NCBI GenBank assembly: GCA_016839425.1
Contig: JAEOUI010000026.1
Location: 1 to 18,184, forward strand
From: Promethearchaeota archaeon
GTDB lineage: Archaea > Asgardarchaeota > Lokiarchaeia > Sigynarchaeales > SOKP01
Direction: 5' to 3'
DNA length: 18,184 nucleotides
Numbering within the stretch: the first letter of the stretch is position 1; each line of letters starts with the position of its first letter. The notes beneath the pieces are model-generated. The model worked only from the letters and a program-made list of their open reading frames with translations. It did not search any database and was not told where the DNA came from. Positions 7,614 to 15,229 of the stretch are shown in pieces. A program made the position numbers and the translations under genes.

Positions 7614-8351
7614 TTAAATTTTATTTTGATTTATTCTCCTGATAATAAGGATTATCGAAATACTTCCTAATATAGAAATTGTAAGAAATAAGCCATATCC
7701 AGGAACGAAACGCTCCTCTCCATAATTAATTGTTGTAGACTCGAAGACCATTGACCATGAAATGCCATAAAGGCTACTACTAAGAGTTGTGTTAGTTACA
7801 AATCCCCTTAAATCCCTTTCCATTACAAGCGTAATTACATTTCTGGCTGCCGCATATATTTGTTCTTGGGAAACGATTAAGGTAGTTTCATCAACAAAAT
7901 AATCTTCAAATCCGATCGCAATGTATTTTTCACCCACATCCGAAAGATCAATATTAATGGGGATTATTCCAAATATACCATAAAAATTTATATTGGTGTT
8001 ATTTGAGATGAATATCTCTTTTGAACTCTCGTTATATCCTAATATCTGTGAACTAGAATTTGCTATGGTTGATAATATTTCATCTGAAGTACGATTGATA
8101 ATTTCTATTTTAGCAGTAAAATATGAAACATCTGATTGATTTATTATATTTCCAAAAGTAATTACAAGTTTCTGTCCGATGTTTGCAGGATTTGTTGATT
8201 TAGTTATATTATATGTAATTGTATCTCCTGAAGAGGCTGGTATTGAAATTTCAGAATTTAATTCCATTGTTGCCTGAACAGAAGGTAATAAGAAAAACCC
8301 AATAATAAGGCAACTTAAGAGAATTCCAGTAAATTTTAAGTTATTTTTCAT
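7614..8351 (-). CDS. Secreted cell-surface protein with C-terminal anchor
   Basis: This 245-residue protein has a signal peptide (basic start, hydrophobic core about residues 8-22, likely cleavage after VQA at 25-27). It then has a beta-rich extracellular region with many N-glycosylation sequons (NIT, NQS, NRT, NSS, NES, NNT, NTT) and a C-terminal anchor: PGYGL (217-221), a single hydrophobic helix (about 221-237) and a basic end (RRINQNKI). The PG(Y/F)-helix-basic layout resembles archaeal CTERM sorting signals, including those of Asgard surface proteins; whether it is cleaved or stays as a membrane anchor cannot be told. No domain of known function is recognised in the body, and no cysteine lies outside the signal peptide. 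It converges on the aspartate kinase gene. Confidence 0.75.
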   Translation of the reverse strand: MKNNLKFTGILLSCLIIGFFLLPSVQATMELNSEISIPASSGDTITYNITKSTNPANIGQKLVITFGNIINQSDVSYFTAKIEIINRTSDEILSTIANSSSQILGYNESSKEIFISNNTNINFYGIFGIIPINIDLSDVGEKYIAIGFEDYFVDETTLIVSQEQIYAAARNVITLVMERDLRGFVTNTTLSSSLYGISWSMVFESTTINYGEERFVPGYGLFLTISILGSISIILIIRRINQNKI

Positions 8352-8508
8352 GATAAATCTTTCTCAAAATAATAATCTAACTACTTAAAGTAAATGATCA
8401 AAAGTAAATATGTATATCTAAAATTGAAAGTTCTTGTTCCTAATAATTGCTCTTAAAAATATTTAACGATATTATCTTATAAGTAAAATAGCCATTATTA
8501 ATAAAAAA

Positions 8509-9741
8509 TTAGAAAAATTTATACTTCTGATCAGCTATTTTAGCTCTTATTTCTCTTCTTTTAGAAGCGTCTAATCTTTGTTCAAGGGCTTCGTTACATA
8601 TTTTTTTACCAATGATAACTTTAGGATTATCTGCCCAATTTACCTCGAGTAATAAGCATAAATAATATACAGTAGATTGAACGAACGCAATAAGGTGACC
8701 GATACTGTGTTCCGCGGAAGTTGCAAGGCTAATCTTAGCTGAAGGAACGCCTTGTTCAATCAGGGCTTGAAATGTTGCGTCGGCTTGATAATTAATTATT
8801 GTATGGGCCGTTTGACCGTTGATATAATCAATAGAAGATTCTAAATTTATATCGTTTAACTCACTATCAAGGGTCCAAATTACCGGTACGACGGTTCCCT
8901 TAAATCCGCCTAAAAGATATTCTAATACTGAATGTTGACAAAGTGGTGCTGCTTGCATTGCACCCATCATTCCCTTATTATCCTTTCCCGTACTTTCGGA
9001 TAATTCTTGAACGAATAATCCAACTGTTCCTTCAAGCTTTTTGCAATATGGCATTGAAAAAGCAATCTTGTAATTCCGCTTATATGTCTCGTGTAGAAAG
9101 ATAGCAAATTCCAAGGCAAGATTCATATCGTCGTTCATGTAGTATTCATAGCCCTCTTTCAAACCATCCAAGAAATTATCAATGTTTATACCCGCAATAT
9201 GGGCGGGCACGATTCCAACATTAGAAATCGATCCTGCAAATCGTCCAGATAGATCAGGAACATCCATTATTGGACTACCTAACTTCTTTAAAATTTGGTA
9301 CATTGTTCCTTTTGTAGATAATCCTAAAATTTTATAATCCCGTCGAGAAAATAATTCTATTGTAGAATTTACATCTAATGTTTCTCCTCCTCGGGATATG
9401 GGAATAACGACCGAATTGTTTGGATTAGTATTCTCAAGACAATTTTTTAGTTCTGTTGGACGAGAACTTGAAATTGGAAATATTCTCTTTTTAGACAAGT
9501 GTTTAAGTGCTAATAAAGTTTGTATGGAACCTCCCGTTCCCAATATTATTACATTTTTCGTAGATTCAGATGTGAATTCTGATGTTTGGTTTATAATTTC
9601 TGATATTTCTATGAAGGATGATGTATCTACAAAAAAAGGAGCGTCCCATTTATGTTTATTCACTTTGATCCTTTGTAACGAATCGTTTATAACACTATCG
9701 CTGGATTTTGGATAATATTCTAGTTCTATTCGAATAGTCAA
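8509..9741 (-). CDS. pgi: Glucose-6-phosphate isomerase family (SIS domains)
   Basis: Interconverts glucose 6-phosphate and fructose 6-phosphate in central sugar metabolism. This 410-residue protein has two SIS domains. It shows ILGTGGSIQTLLAL (66-79), SRGGETLD (116-123), DLSGRFAGSISNVGIVPA (163-180, the family 'GGRFS..S.VGLLP' signature), QELSESTGKD (245-254; Glu249 as likely catalytic base), QHS (269-271; His270) and IGKK near the C-terminus (Lys379). The length is close to compact archaeal and bacterial isomerases. The start is a TTG at 9741, preceded by GGTGA about 7 bases upstream; no ATG occurs in frame until residue 147, and the upstream frame closes at a TAA. It lies 149 bases downstream of radA on the same strand. 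The phosphosugar-binding loop SRGGET departs from the usual SKSGTT, so specificity should not be assumed. Confidence 0.85.
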   Translation of the reverse strand: MTIRIELEYYPKSSDSVINDSLQRIKVNKHKWDAPFFVDTSSFIEISEIINQTSEFTSESTKNVIILGTGGSIQTLLALKHLSKKRIFPISSSRPTELKNCLENTNPNNSVVIPISRGGETLDVNSTIELFSRRDYKILGLSTKGTMYQILKKLGSPIMDVPDLSGRFAGSISNVGIVPAHIAGINIDNFLDGLKEGYEYYMNDDMNLALEFAIFLHETYKRNYKIAFSMPYCKKLEGTVGLFVQELSESTGKDNKGMMGAMQAAPLCQHSVLEYLLGGFKGTVVPVIWTLDSELNDINLESSIDYINGQTAHTIINYQADATFQALIEQGVPSAKISLATSAEHSIGHLIAFVQSTVYYLCLLLEVNWADNPKVIIGKKICNEALEQRLDASKRREIRAKIADQKYKFF

Positions 9742-9890
9742 TAATTTTTCACCAAGATTTAATATTGAAGATTAAATAAAAAATAGGATATGAAGAAATA
9801 AAATTATTTTGGTTATAGGGTTGATTTCTAATAATTAAAATAGAATATTAGAAGATGAAAATATCGAATAAAATTTGAGTGTTTAGGAAT

Positions 9891-11147
9891 TTAACCTTCT
9901 TTGATGCCTTCTTCGGTAATGCTAAAAACTGCTTCTCCTTCTGGTAGGTTAGGGGCATCAACAATTTTTGCAACCCTTTGCACGCCTTTACCTTTTCTAA
10001 GATAAATTCGAATTGTTGAACCGTGTGCAACAACATTACCACCTGCTGCTTGTAAGGGATTACCATAAAATACATCCGGCTTTGCTTGAACTTGGTTAGT
10101 AACAATTATTGCAAGATCCGAGTGAATGTCCGCCAATCTCAATAGGTCGTGTATGTGTTGATTGATTGTTTGCTGCCTATTTGCAAGTGTTCCCCGACCA
10201 ATATATTCGCTTCTAAAATGACCAATCAAAGAGTCAACAATGATTAATTTGATGTTTCTTTCTTTAATTAAATTAGCTGCTTCTTTTACAAGTATTATTT
10301 GATGATCAGAGTTATAAGCACGACCAAAGATGATATTTTTAAGTACATTTTTTGCGTCTAAATCGAGTGCTTCAGCCATTTGAATGATCCTTTCAGGCCT
10401 AAAAGTACCTTCTGTATCAATGTATAATGCGTTTCCCTCCAAGCCTCCAAGCTCTCTTGGAAGTTGAACATTAACGCATAATTGGTGCATGATTTGAGTT
10501 TTACCCGTTCGAAACTCCCCAAAAAACTCAATAATGCTGCCAGTTTCCGCACCTCCTCCTAAAACCTCATCCAATTCTGGGCTTCCGGTCGTAATTCGAG
10601 CAATGTTCTTTCTATGCTCCCAAACATCTTCAGCAGATTTGAAACCAATCTTTAATTTTTCCATTGAAGCTTTGATAAGTTTTGCAGTTGTTTTTTCTCC
10701 GAGACCGCTCTCGTTAATGATGATGCTTGGAGGTGTATAAGCTATGGCTTCTAAGCTGTCAAAACCGGATTTTATCAATTTTGTAAGCGTTGCTTCTCCT
10801 ACTCCAGGAAGGCTCTTTACATCGTTGATGCAAGAATCTCTATCGTTAAGAATTGATTCGCTAACATTTTCTTCATTAATATCATCGCCATCGTCTTCTT
10901 GCTCGTTCTCTTGATAGTTTTCGTCTTCAAAATCGTCATCAGATCTATTTTCTAATTCATCGTATTCCTCGTCAAGATCATCGAAATCTGCAGTAACTTC
11001 ATCGTCTTCGCTAGCTCCCCCATTTAAAATGTATTTTAGATGTTCTTTATAGATTTTACCTTTAGTATGGTTTCTTTTACACTCTGGACAATAGTATTCT
11101 TCCCCTTCAACAAAGCCGTCGTTGTTCATTTCTACTACCTTTGCCAT
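9891..11147 (-). CDS. radA: RadA recombinase with N-terminal zinc finger and acidic linker
   Basis: RadA is the archaeal RecA/Rad51 protein: it forms filaments on single-stranded DNA and drives strand exchange in recombinational repair. This 418-residue version has an HhH domain (about 108-136, [18 protein letters not shown]), the polymerisation motif FKSA (169-172), Walker A GEFRTGKT (210-217), [11 protein letters not shown] (243-253), Walker B LIIVD (301-305), the L1 region ([10 protein letters not shown]) and the archaeal-type end [23 protein letters not shown]. Typical RadA is about 320-350 residues. Here about 105 extra residues precede the HhH: a CX2CX3HX8H finger (Cys20, Cys23, His27, His36) and a very acidic stretch (about 47-94). 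The Walker A wording GEFRTGKTQ matches eukaryotic Rad51 rather than the common archaeal GEFGSGKTQ. Confidence 0.95.
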   Translation of the reverse strand: MAKVVEMNNDGFVEGEEYYCPECKRNHTKGKIYKEHLKYILNGGASEDDEVTADFDDLDEEYDELENRSDDDFEDENYQENEQEDDGDDINEENVSESILNDRDSCINDVKSLPGVGEATLTKLIKSGFDSLEAIAYTPPSIIINESGLGEKTTAKLIKASMEKLKIGFKSAEDVWEHRKNIARITTGSPELDEVLGGGAETGSIIEFFGEFRTGKTQIMHQLCVNVQLPRELGGLEGNALYIDTEGTFRPERIIQMAEALDLDAKNVLKNIIFGRAYNSDHQIILVKEAANLIKERNIKLIIVDSLIGHFRSEYIGRGTLANRQQTINQHIHDLLRLADIHSDLAIIVTNQVQAKPDVFYGNPLQAAGGNVVAHGSTIRIYLRKGKGVQRVAKIVDAPNLPEGEAVFSITEEGIKEG

Positions 11148-11179
11148 GTTAAATCACGTTTTAAACATAAATATTGTGC

Positions 11180-11193
11180 TTTTTTTATATTTG
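11180..11193 (-). promoter_or_regulatory. TATA box of radA
   Basis: The minus strand reads CAAATATAAAAAAAG, centred about 40 bases upstream of the radA ATG at 11147. Usual spacing would start the transcript near 11162, giving a leader of about 15 bases. Confidence 0.45.
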
Positions 11194-11323
11194 AGTTTAT
11201 AATGATCTTAATAAGCCAACCTTTCTATTTTAAAGGAAATACGGTATTGATTTTTTAATTTGTATTATTATTGAAAAGAGATGAATATCAAAACTTTTTT
11301 TTAAATTATTTTAAAAAATTAGC

Positions 11324-11608
11324 TCATCTTTTTTTCTCTACTTTGGATATAAAAGAGTTAATATTTACGGGTTCTTTTTTCTTAATCTTATAAGTTTTTG
11401 GATTGTTCATTCCATTTTTTTCAAGAATAGATCCTTCTTCTTCGAGGAACTTCAGGGATCTCCAGATAAAATTAATTTTTGACCGATCGCTTGATTTCAC
11501 ATTATTGCATCTTCGTATCCTTTTTGTATTGATGACATAAACATCTTTCTCAATACATTTGTTTATTGCGTCGAGCGTCTCTTTTAAATTCTTTAAAAAA
11601 AAATCCAT
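11324..11608 (-). CDS. Small basic winged-helix-like protein
   Basis: This 94-residue, lysine-rich protein is not assigned to a named family. The middle and end read like a winged helix: KINFIWRSLKFLEEEGSILEK followed by NPKTYKI resembles a recognition helix, turn and wing. The N-terminal helix (FLKNLKETLDAINKCIEK) could support dimerisation. The C-terminal tail is strongly basic. A GGAG site (11623-11626) lies 14 bases ahead of the ATG. A consensus TATA box lies about 110 bases upstream and is flanked by a 14-bp inverted repeat, suggesting regulated and possibly self-regulated transcription. It follows purH on the same strand after 341 bases. A DNA-binding role is inferred from the fold only. 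Confidence 0.6.
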   Translation of the reverse strand: MDFFLKNLKETLDAINKCIEKDVYVINTKRIRRCNNVKSSDRSKINFIWRSLKFLEEEGSILEKNGMNNPKTYKIKKKEPVNINSFISKVEKKR

Positions 11609-11636
11609 GATTTTAAGTCATTCTCCAAATTAAATC

Positions 11637-11745
11637 ATGATGTAAAATAATATCCTCAGAAGATTATAACAATTTTTGTTTAGTTCTTGTGAAGTAATAT
11701 AAGATATGTCTTTGTTCTATATAAATTTTTTTTATTTTACATCAT
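11637..11745. repeat. 14-bp inverted repeat flanking a promoter
   Basis: ATGATGTAAAATAA at 11637-11650 is the exact reverse complement of TTATTTTACATCAT at 11732-11745. The arms are 81 bases apart. One arm sits at the upstream edge of the minus-strand promoter and the other in the expected 5' leader of the small winged-helix gene. This arrangement fits a pair of regulator binding sites; the role is inferred. Confidence 0.5.
11718..11737 (-). promoter_or_regulatory. Consensus archaeal promoter (BRE/TATA)
   Basis: On the minus strand an A-rich stretch resembling a BRE element leads directly into TTTATATA (11725 down to 11718), an exact match to the archaeal TATA consensus. The predicted transcript start is near 11695, giving a leader of roughly 87 bases before the ATG at 11608, which is long for this window. 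Confidence 0.6.
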
Positions 11746-11949
11746 ATTTATCAGTTTGAACGATCCATTAAAAATATTAACCAAATATCCTTGAAAACTC
11801 CCTTTATATTCAAGAAACCATACTAGGAAAAGGATATCAATGAAAAGCGACTATTGAAAAGAAAAAGTTTGTACAAAAACGATTTATTTTCTACAAAAAA
11901 TAATAAAAATTAAAGGAGTATTATGGCTCTCAAGAATGAATGACAAGCA

Positions 11950-13554
11950 TTAATGGCGAAACACTCGCTTACCGCAAAACACTAATGCACATCCCAATTC
12001 GTTAGCCTTTTGAATGACTAAGTCGTCCTTAACGGAACCGCCTGGATTTAGAATTGCCTTTGCGCCGTAATTTACCGCTGCTTCTAAACCGTCTGGAAAG
12101 GGAAAAAAGGAGTCTGTTCCCATTACTGAATTTTTAAGTTCTTCTTTGTGCCCAAATTCGATAGCTTTTTGAGCCGCAAGATTAACAACATGCACTCTGC
12201 TCTGTTGTCCCGCTCCGATTCCAATCGTATAATATCCATCTTCATAAGTTTGAACAAAACATGCAGAATTGGATTTTGCCCATTTTGATACTCTGTAGGC
12301 AAAAATTAAGGCTTCTTTTTCTATATCAGAAACTTGTCGCTTGCTTACGACACTCCATTCTTTAATAATAGGTTTACTGTCGTATTCTTGGACAACGGCT
12401 CCTCCTAAAGTAGATCTAATCTCGAGATTCTTATAAATTTCTTCTCTTTTATCTAAAAGATCTCCAAATTCTAAAATTCGCAGGTTTCCCTTGGTCTGAA
12501 GTATTTTTAAAGCGCCTTCCTCAAAAGATGGTGCCATGATGACCTCAACAAAAATCTTTTCTTTATTAACTATGAAATCTGCAACTTCTTCTGTTAGTTC
12601 TTTATTTACGCCCCAGATGCCCCCAAAAGCAGACAGAGGATCGCAGCTAAACGCCTTTTTCACGGAATTTAGTTGGTTTTTTTTATCAAGCGCTAATCCA
12701 TTTGGTGAAGTGTGTTTTAAAATCGCAGTAACATAATACTCATTACCAAAATCTAATAACATTTGTATGCAAGAGTCTATGTCGAGATAATTATTAAAGG
12801 AAATTTCTTTTCCTCCTAATTGTTTCATGTTGTGAAGTCCATACTTTGCAGAAATATCCCTATAATAAGCAGCTTGTTGATCCCAATTTTCCCCATAACG
12901 ACAATCCTGTACTTTTTGAAATACTTTGATAATCTGATCCCCCATTTTTAGTCCTGGATTGTAATATTGTTGTAAAAAATTAGCAATAGCTAAATTATAA
13001 TCTGCCATTATGGCAAATACTTGTTGAGCAAGCATTGCACGAGTTTTTTCGGTTATTGCACCTTTATTTTTTCTCATTTCTTCAAGAATTTCTTCATAGT
13101 ATTCTGGACCCGGAACAACGATAACATCAGGAAAATTCTTAGCGGCAGCGCGTATCATGGTGGGTCCTCCAATATCGATCATTTCTAAAGCCTCCTCTAA
13201 AGTTATTCCTGGTTTTTCAATAGCTTCCTTAAATTGATATAAGTTGCATACAACCATGTCAATCGGGGGGACATCGTATTTTTCAGCATCCTCAATATCT
13301 TTTTGCAAGCTCCTGCGATATAATATTCCTCCCTCCACTTTAGGGTGCAAGGTTTTTACTCGTCCATCAAACATCTCGGGTGATTCCGTATAATCAGAAA
13401 TCTTGGTCACCTTAACATCGTTCTTTTCTAATAATTTGGCAGTTCCTCCCGTAGATAAAATTTCCACTTTATATTCTTGCGCTATTGCTCTAACGAAATC
13501 TAGAACTCCCGTTTTGTCGTAGACGGATACTAAAATTCTTTCGATTTTTTTCAT
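11950..13554 (-). CDS. purH: Bifunctional AICAR transformylase / IMP cyclohydrolase
   Basis: Catalyses the last two steps of IMP synthesis: formylation of AICAR with 10-formyltetrahydrofolate, then ring closure. This 534-residue protein has the normal bifunctional length. The N-terminal cyclohydrolase (MGS-like) domain shows STGGTAK (34-40), FDGRVKTLHPKVEGGIL (62-78) and DIGGPTMIRAAAKN (127-140). The transformylase domain shows KHTSPNG with the catalytic Lys280-His281 pair, DPLSAFGG, and ends in RVFRH. The usual RYGENPHQ motif reads RYGENWDQ (219-226), and the Cys of KH.NPCG is replaced by Asn. Many archaea lack PurH and use PurO/PurP; this is the bacterial-type enzyme. It lies 109 bases downstream of guaB, whose product uses its product IMP. 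Confidence 0.95.
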   Translation of the reverse strand: MKKIERILVSVYDKTGVLDFVRAIAQEYKVEILSTGGTAKLLEKNDVKVTKISDYTESPEMFDGRVKTLHPKVEGGILYRRSLQKDIEDAEKYDVPPIDMVVCNLYQFKEAIEKPGITLEEALEMIDIGGPTMIRAAAKNFPDVIVVPGPEYYEEILEEMRKNKGAITEKTRAMLAQQVFAIMADYNLAIANFLQQYYNPGLKMGDQIIKVFQKVQDCRYGENWDQQAAYYRDISAKYGLHNMKQLGGKEISFNNYLDIDSCIQMLLDFGNEYYVTAILKHTSPNGLALDKKNQLNSVKKAFSCDPLSAFGGIWGVNKELTEEVADFIVNKEKIFVEVIMAPSFEEGALKILQTKGNLRILEFGDLLDKREEIYKNLEIRSTLGGAVVQEYDSKPIIKEWSVVSKRQVSDIEKEALIFAYRVSKWAKSNSACFVQTYEDGYYTIGIGAGQQSRVHVVNLAAQKAIEFGHKEELKNSVMGTDSFFPFPDGLEAAVNYGAKAILNPGGSVKDDLVIQKANELGCALVFCGKRVFRH

Positions 13555-13663
13555 TTTCGATCTAAATTAATTGTTTTTAAATTGGTACAAAATTAATTAT
13601 GAGCGGATTTTGATATACTTTATTAATGAGGATTTAATAATTGAGGAATGTAAAGTCTACTAT

Positions 13664-15133
13664 CTAATACCTACCCATGAGGTCGTGCGGTCGTTGTTCT
13701 ATTTGACCTGCGTTTGAAACAATACCAACTTTCGCTTTTTTCATTTTTGAAATGTTATTAGCACCTGCATAAATCATGCCGTTTCTTAATCCTTCTTTTA
13801 AAGTTGAAAGTACCCCTGAAACCGAACCAACAAAAGGAACGTAATCGCTCACGCCTTCAGGAAGAGTCTTTGAACTTTCACCTTCAATATACCGATCGAG
13901 AATAAATTCAGAAGTTCTTGCCTCTTTTGAACCCATTCCTCGATAGACTTTTACTTTACGGCCCTGAATGGTGTCAACATAACCGGGGGATTCTTCGCAC
14001 CCCGCAAAGAAATGACCCGACATGATTAAATCCGCACCTACAGCAACTGCTTTAGGCAAGTCGCCTGGATTCTTAAAGCCACCATCTGCAATCAATCCAA
14101 TTTTAGGATTATAATCTGCAATAGCATCGGCAACTTGTGCCGTTGCGTATAATGTTGGTGCTCCTACTCCCGTTTGAATTGATGTCGAGCAAATTGATCC
14201 ACTTCCCATACCGACCTTGAGACCAATAAACTGCTCGGAAAAATCGCATTTCGTCAATATGAATTCCGCAGCTTCGTAGGTTCCAATGTTTCCAAGGACA
14301 AAATCTGATTCTAAAGATTCCATTAGCCTTTCTGCACCTTTGATATCCACATCCTTGTAAAACGCTGCTACATCAATAAAAAATATATCTGTATAATGAT
14401 CGATCTCTTTAAGTAGTTTTAACGAAGAAATATTTTCAGGAAATTTTGGACTTATAGCCAAAGCACACAAAAGTCTTCCTTCTTCGTCCTTTGAAGCCAA
14501 AGGAAATTCGGGTTTTAGGTCCTTAGTTGTTATTAACCCCTTAAGGTAGCCATTTTCAATTATCGGAAGTTTTTCTATTCTGTGTTGATATAACATTTCG
14601 AGGGCTTCTTCTCTTGATGCGCCAGGATGGATTGAAACAACATCTCTCGTCATAAAGTCCTTAACATCTCCCGCGCTCATAACCTCTTCTTTATATGGAA
14701 AATCTCTTTTTGTAAAAATACCACATACCTTATTATCGTCGTTTATTACCATGATTCCGCTGATACCGTCCTTTTCCATTCTCATTTTCGCTTCAACAAG
14801 CTTTGCGTCGACCTTGATTGTTGCCACATCATCAATGACAAACGATCTTGCCCTTTTCACTTTTCTAACCATTTCTAACTGTTTTTTTAGGCTGCAATTC
14901 CTATGGAGCACACCTAAGCCACCTAATAAAGCCATTTTAATTGCCATTTCTTCGGCCGTTACCGTATCCATTGCCGAACTGATTATGGGTACATGAAATT
15001 CATATTTCCCTAATTTTGAACTTACATCAATTTTATCAATATCAAAATTCGTATACCCTGGTATGATAAGCACATCATCAAAAGTGGCTACAATTTCGTC
15101 AGAATGGACTTTTTTGCGGAAATAGTCTGTCAT
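13664..15133 (-). CDS. guaB: IMP dehydrogenase with CBS domains
   Basis: Oxidises IMP to XMP with NAD, the committed step to GMP. This 489-residue protein is a TIM barrel with FDDVLIIPGYT (18-28), interrupted by two CBS domains (about 95-205). It shows GSGSICSTSIQTGVG with catalytic Cys315 and Thr317, ADGG (349-352), YRGMGS (397-402), a flap RY pair (Arg414-Tyr415) and EGVSDYVPF (426-434). The flap RY pair and YRGMGS favour IMP dehydrogenase over GMP reductase. It departs from the commoner enzymes: CSTS replaces CTTR, GAPT replaces GVPQ, and DVAAFYKD replaces the D-[ST]-[AS]-HG motif. An AGGA site precedes the ATG, and an ACTATAAAA box lies near 15163-15172. It is followed by purH, a purine pair. 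Confidence 0.88.
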   Translation of the reverse strand: MTDYFRKKVHSDEIVATFDDVLIIPGYTNFDIDKIDVSSKLGKYEFHVPIISSAMDTVTAEEMAIKMALLGGLGVLHRNCSLKKQLEMVRKVKRARSFVIDDVATIKVDAKLVEAKMRMEKDGISGIMVINDDNKVCGIFTKRDFPYKEEVMSAGDVKDFMTRDVVSIHPGASREEALEMLYQHRIEKLPIIENGYLKGLITTKDLKPEFPLASKDEEGRLLCALAISPKFPENISSLKLLKEIDHYTDIFFIDVAAFYKDVDIKGAERLMESLESDFVLGNIGTYEAAEFILTKCDFSEQFIGLKVGMGSGSICSTSIQTGVGAPTLYATAQVADAIADYNPKIGLIADGGFKNPGDLPKAVAVGADLIMSGHFFAGCEESPGYVDTIQGRKVKVYRGMGSKEARTSEFILDRYIEGESSKTLPEGVSDYVPFVGSVSGVLSTLKEGLRNGMIYAGANNISKMKKAKVGIVSNAGQIEQRPHDLMGRY

Positions 15134-15229
15134 TTTTTTTTCCTGTTAAATGTTGTTCAGTTAATTTTATAGTTTTTAATAATAAAGATAATTCAAATTT
15201 TAAAGTTTTGTTGATCCATATTAAGGGTT

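Larger units (their letters stand above)
11609..11949. other. 341-base intergenic region between purH and the small winged-helix gene
   Basis: No substantial gene is found. The region holds a consensus minus-strand promoter (11718-11737) and a 14-bp inverted repeat. It also holds two very short plus-strand frames behind good Shine-Dalgarno-like sites: ATG 11840 (MKSDY, after AAGGA) and ATG 11923 (MALKNE, after AAAGGAG at 11912-11918). The mini-frames are too short to call as genes. Confidence 0.5.

Noticed and set aside
8387..8409. Direct repeat AAAGTAAAT (8387-8395 and 8401-8409) upstream of the surface protein gene
   Set aside because: It is short and AT-rich with only two copies; it is likely chance and shows no clear promoter relation.
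9848..10105. Minus-strand 85-codon frame overlapping the 3' end of radA
   Set aside because: It is a frame-shifted shadow of radA; the radA frame has full family conservation through its stop.
11840..11943. Two plus-strand mini-frames (MKSDY and MALKNE), each behind a good Shine-Dalgarno-like site
   Set aside because: They are only 5 and 6 codons long, run antisense towards purH, and purine-rich words like AAAGGAG arise easily in this base composition.
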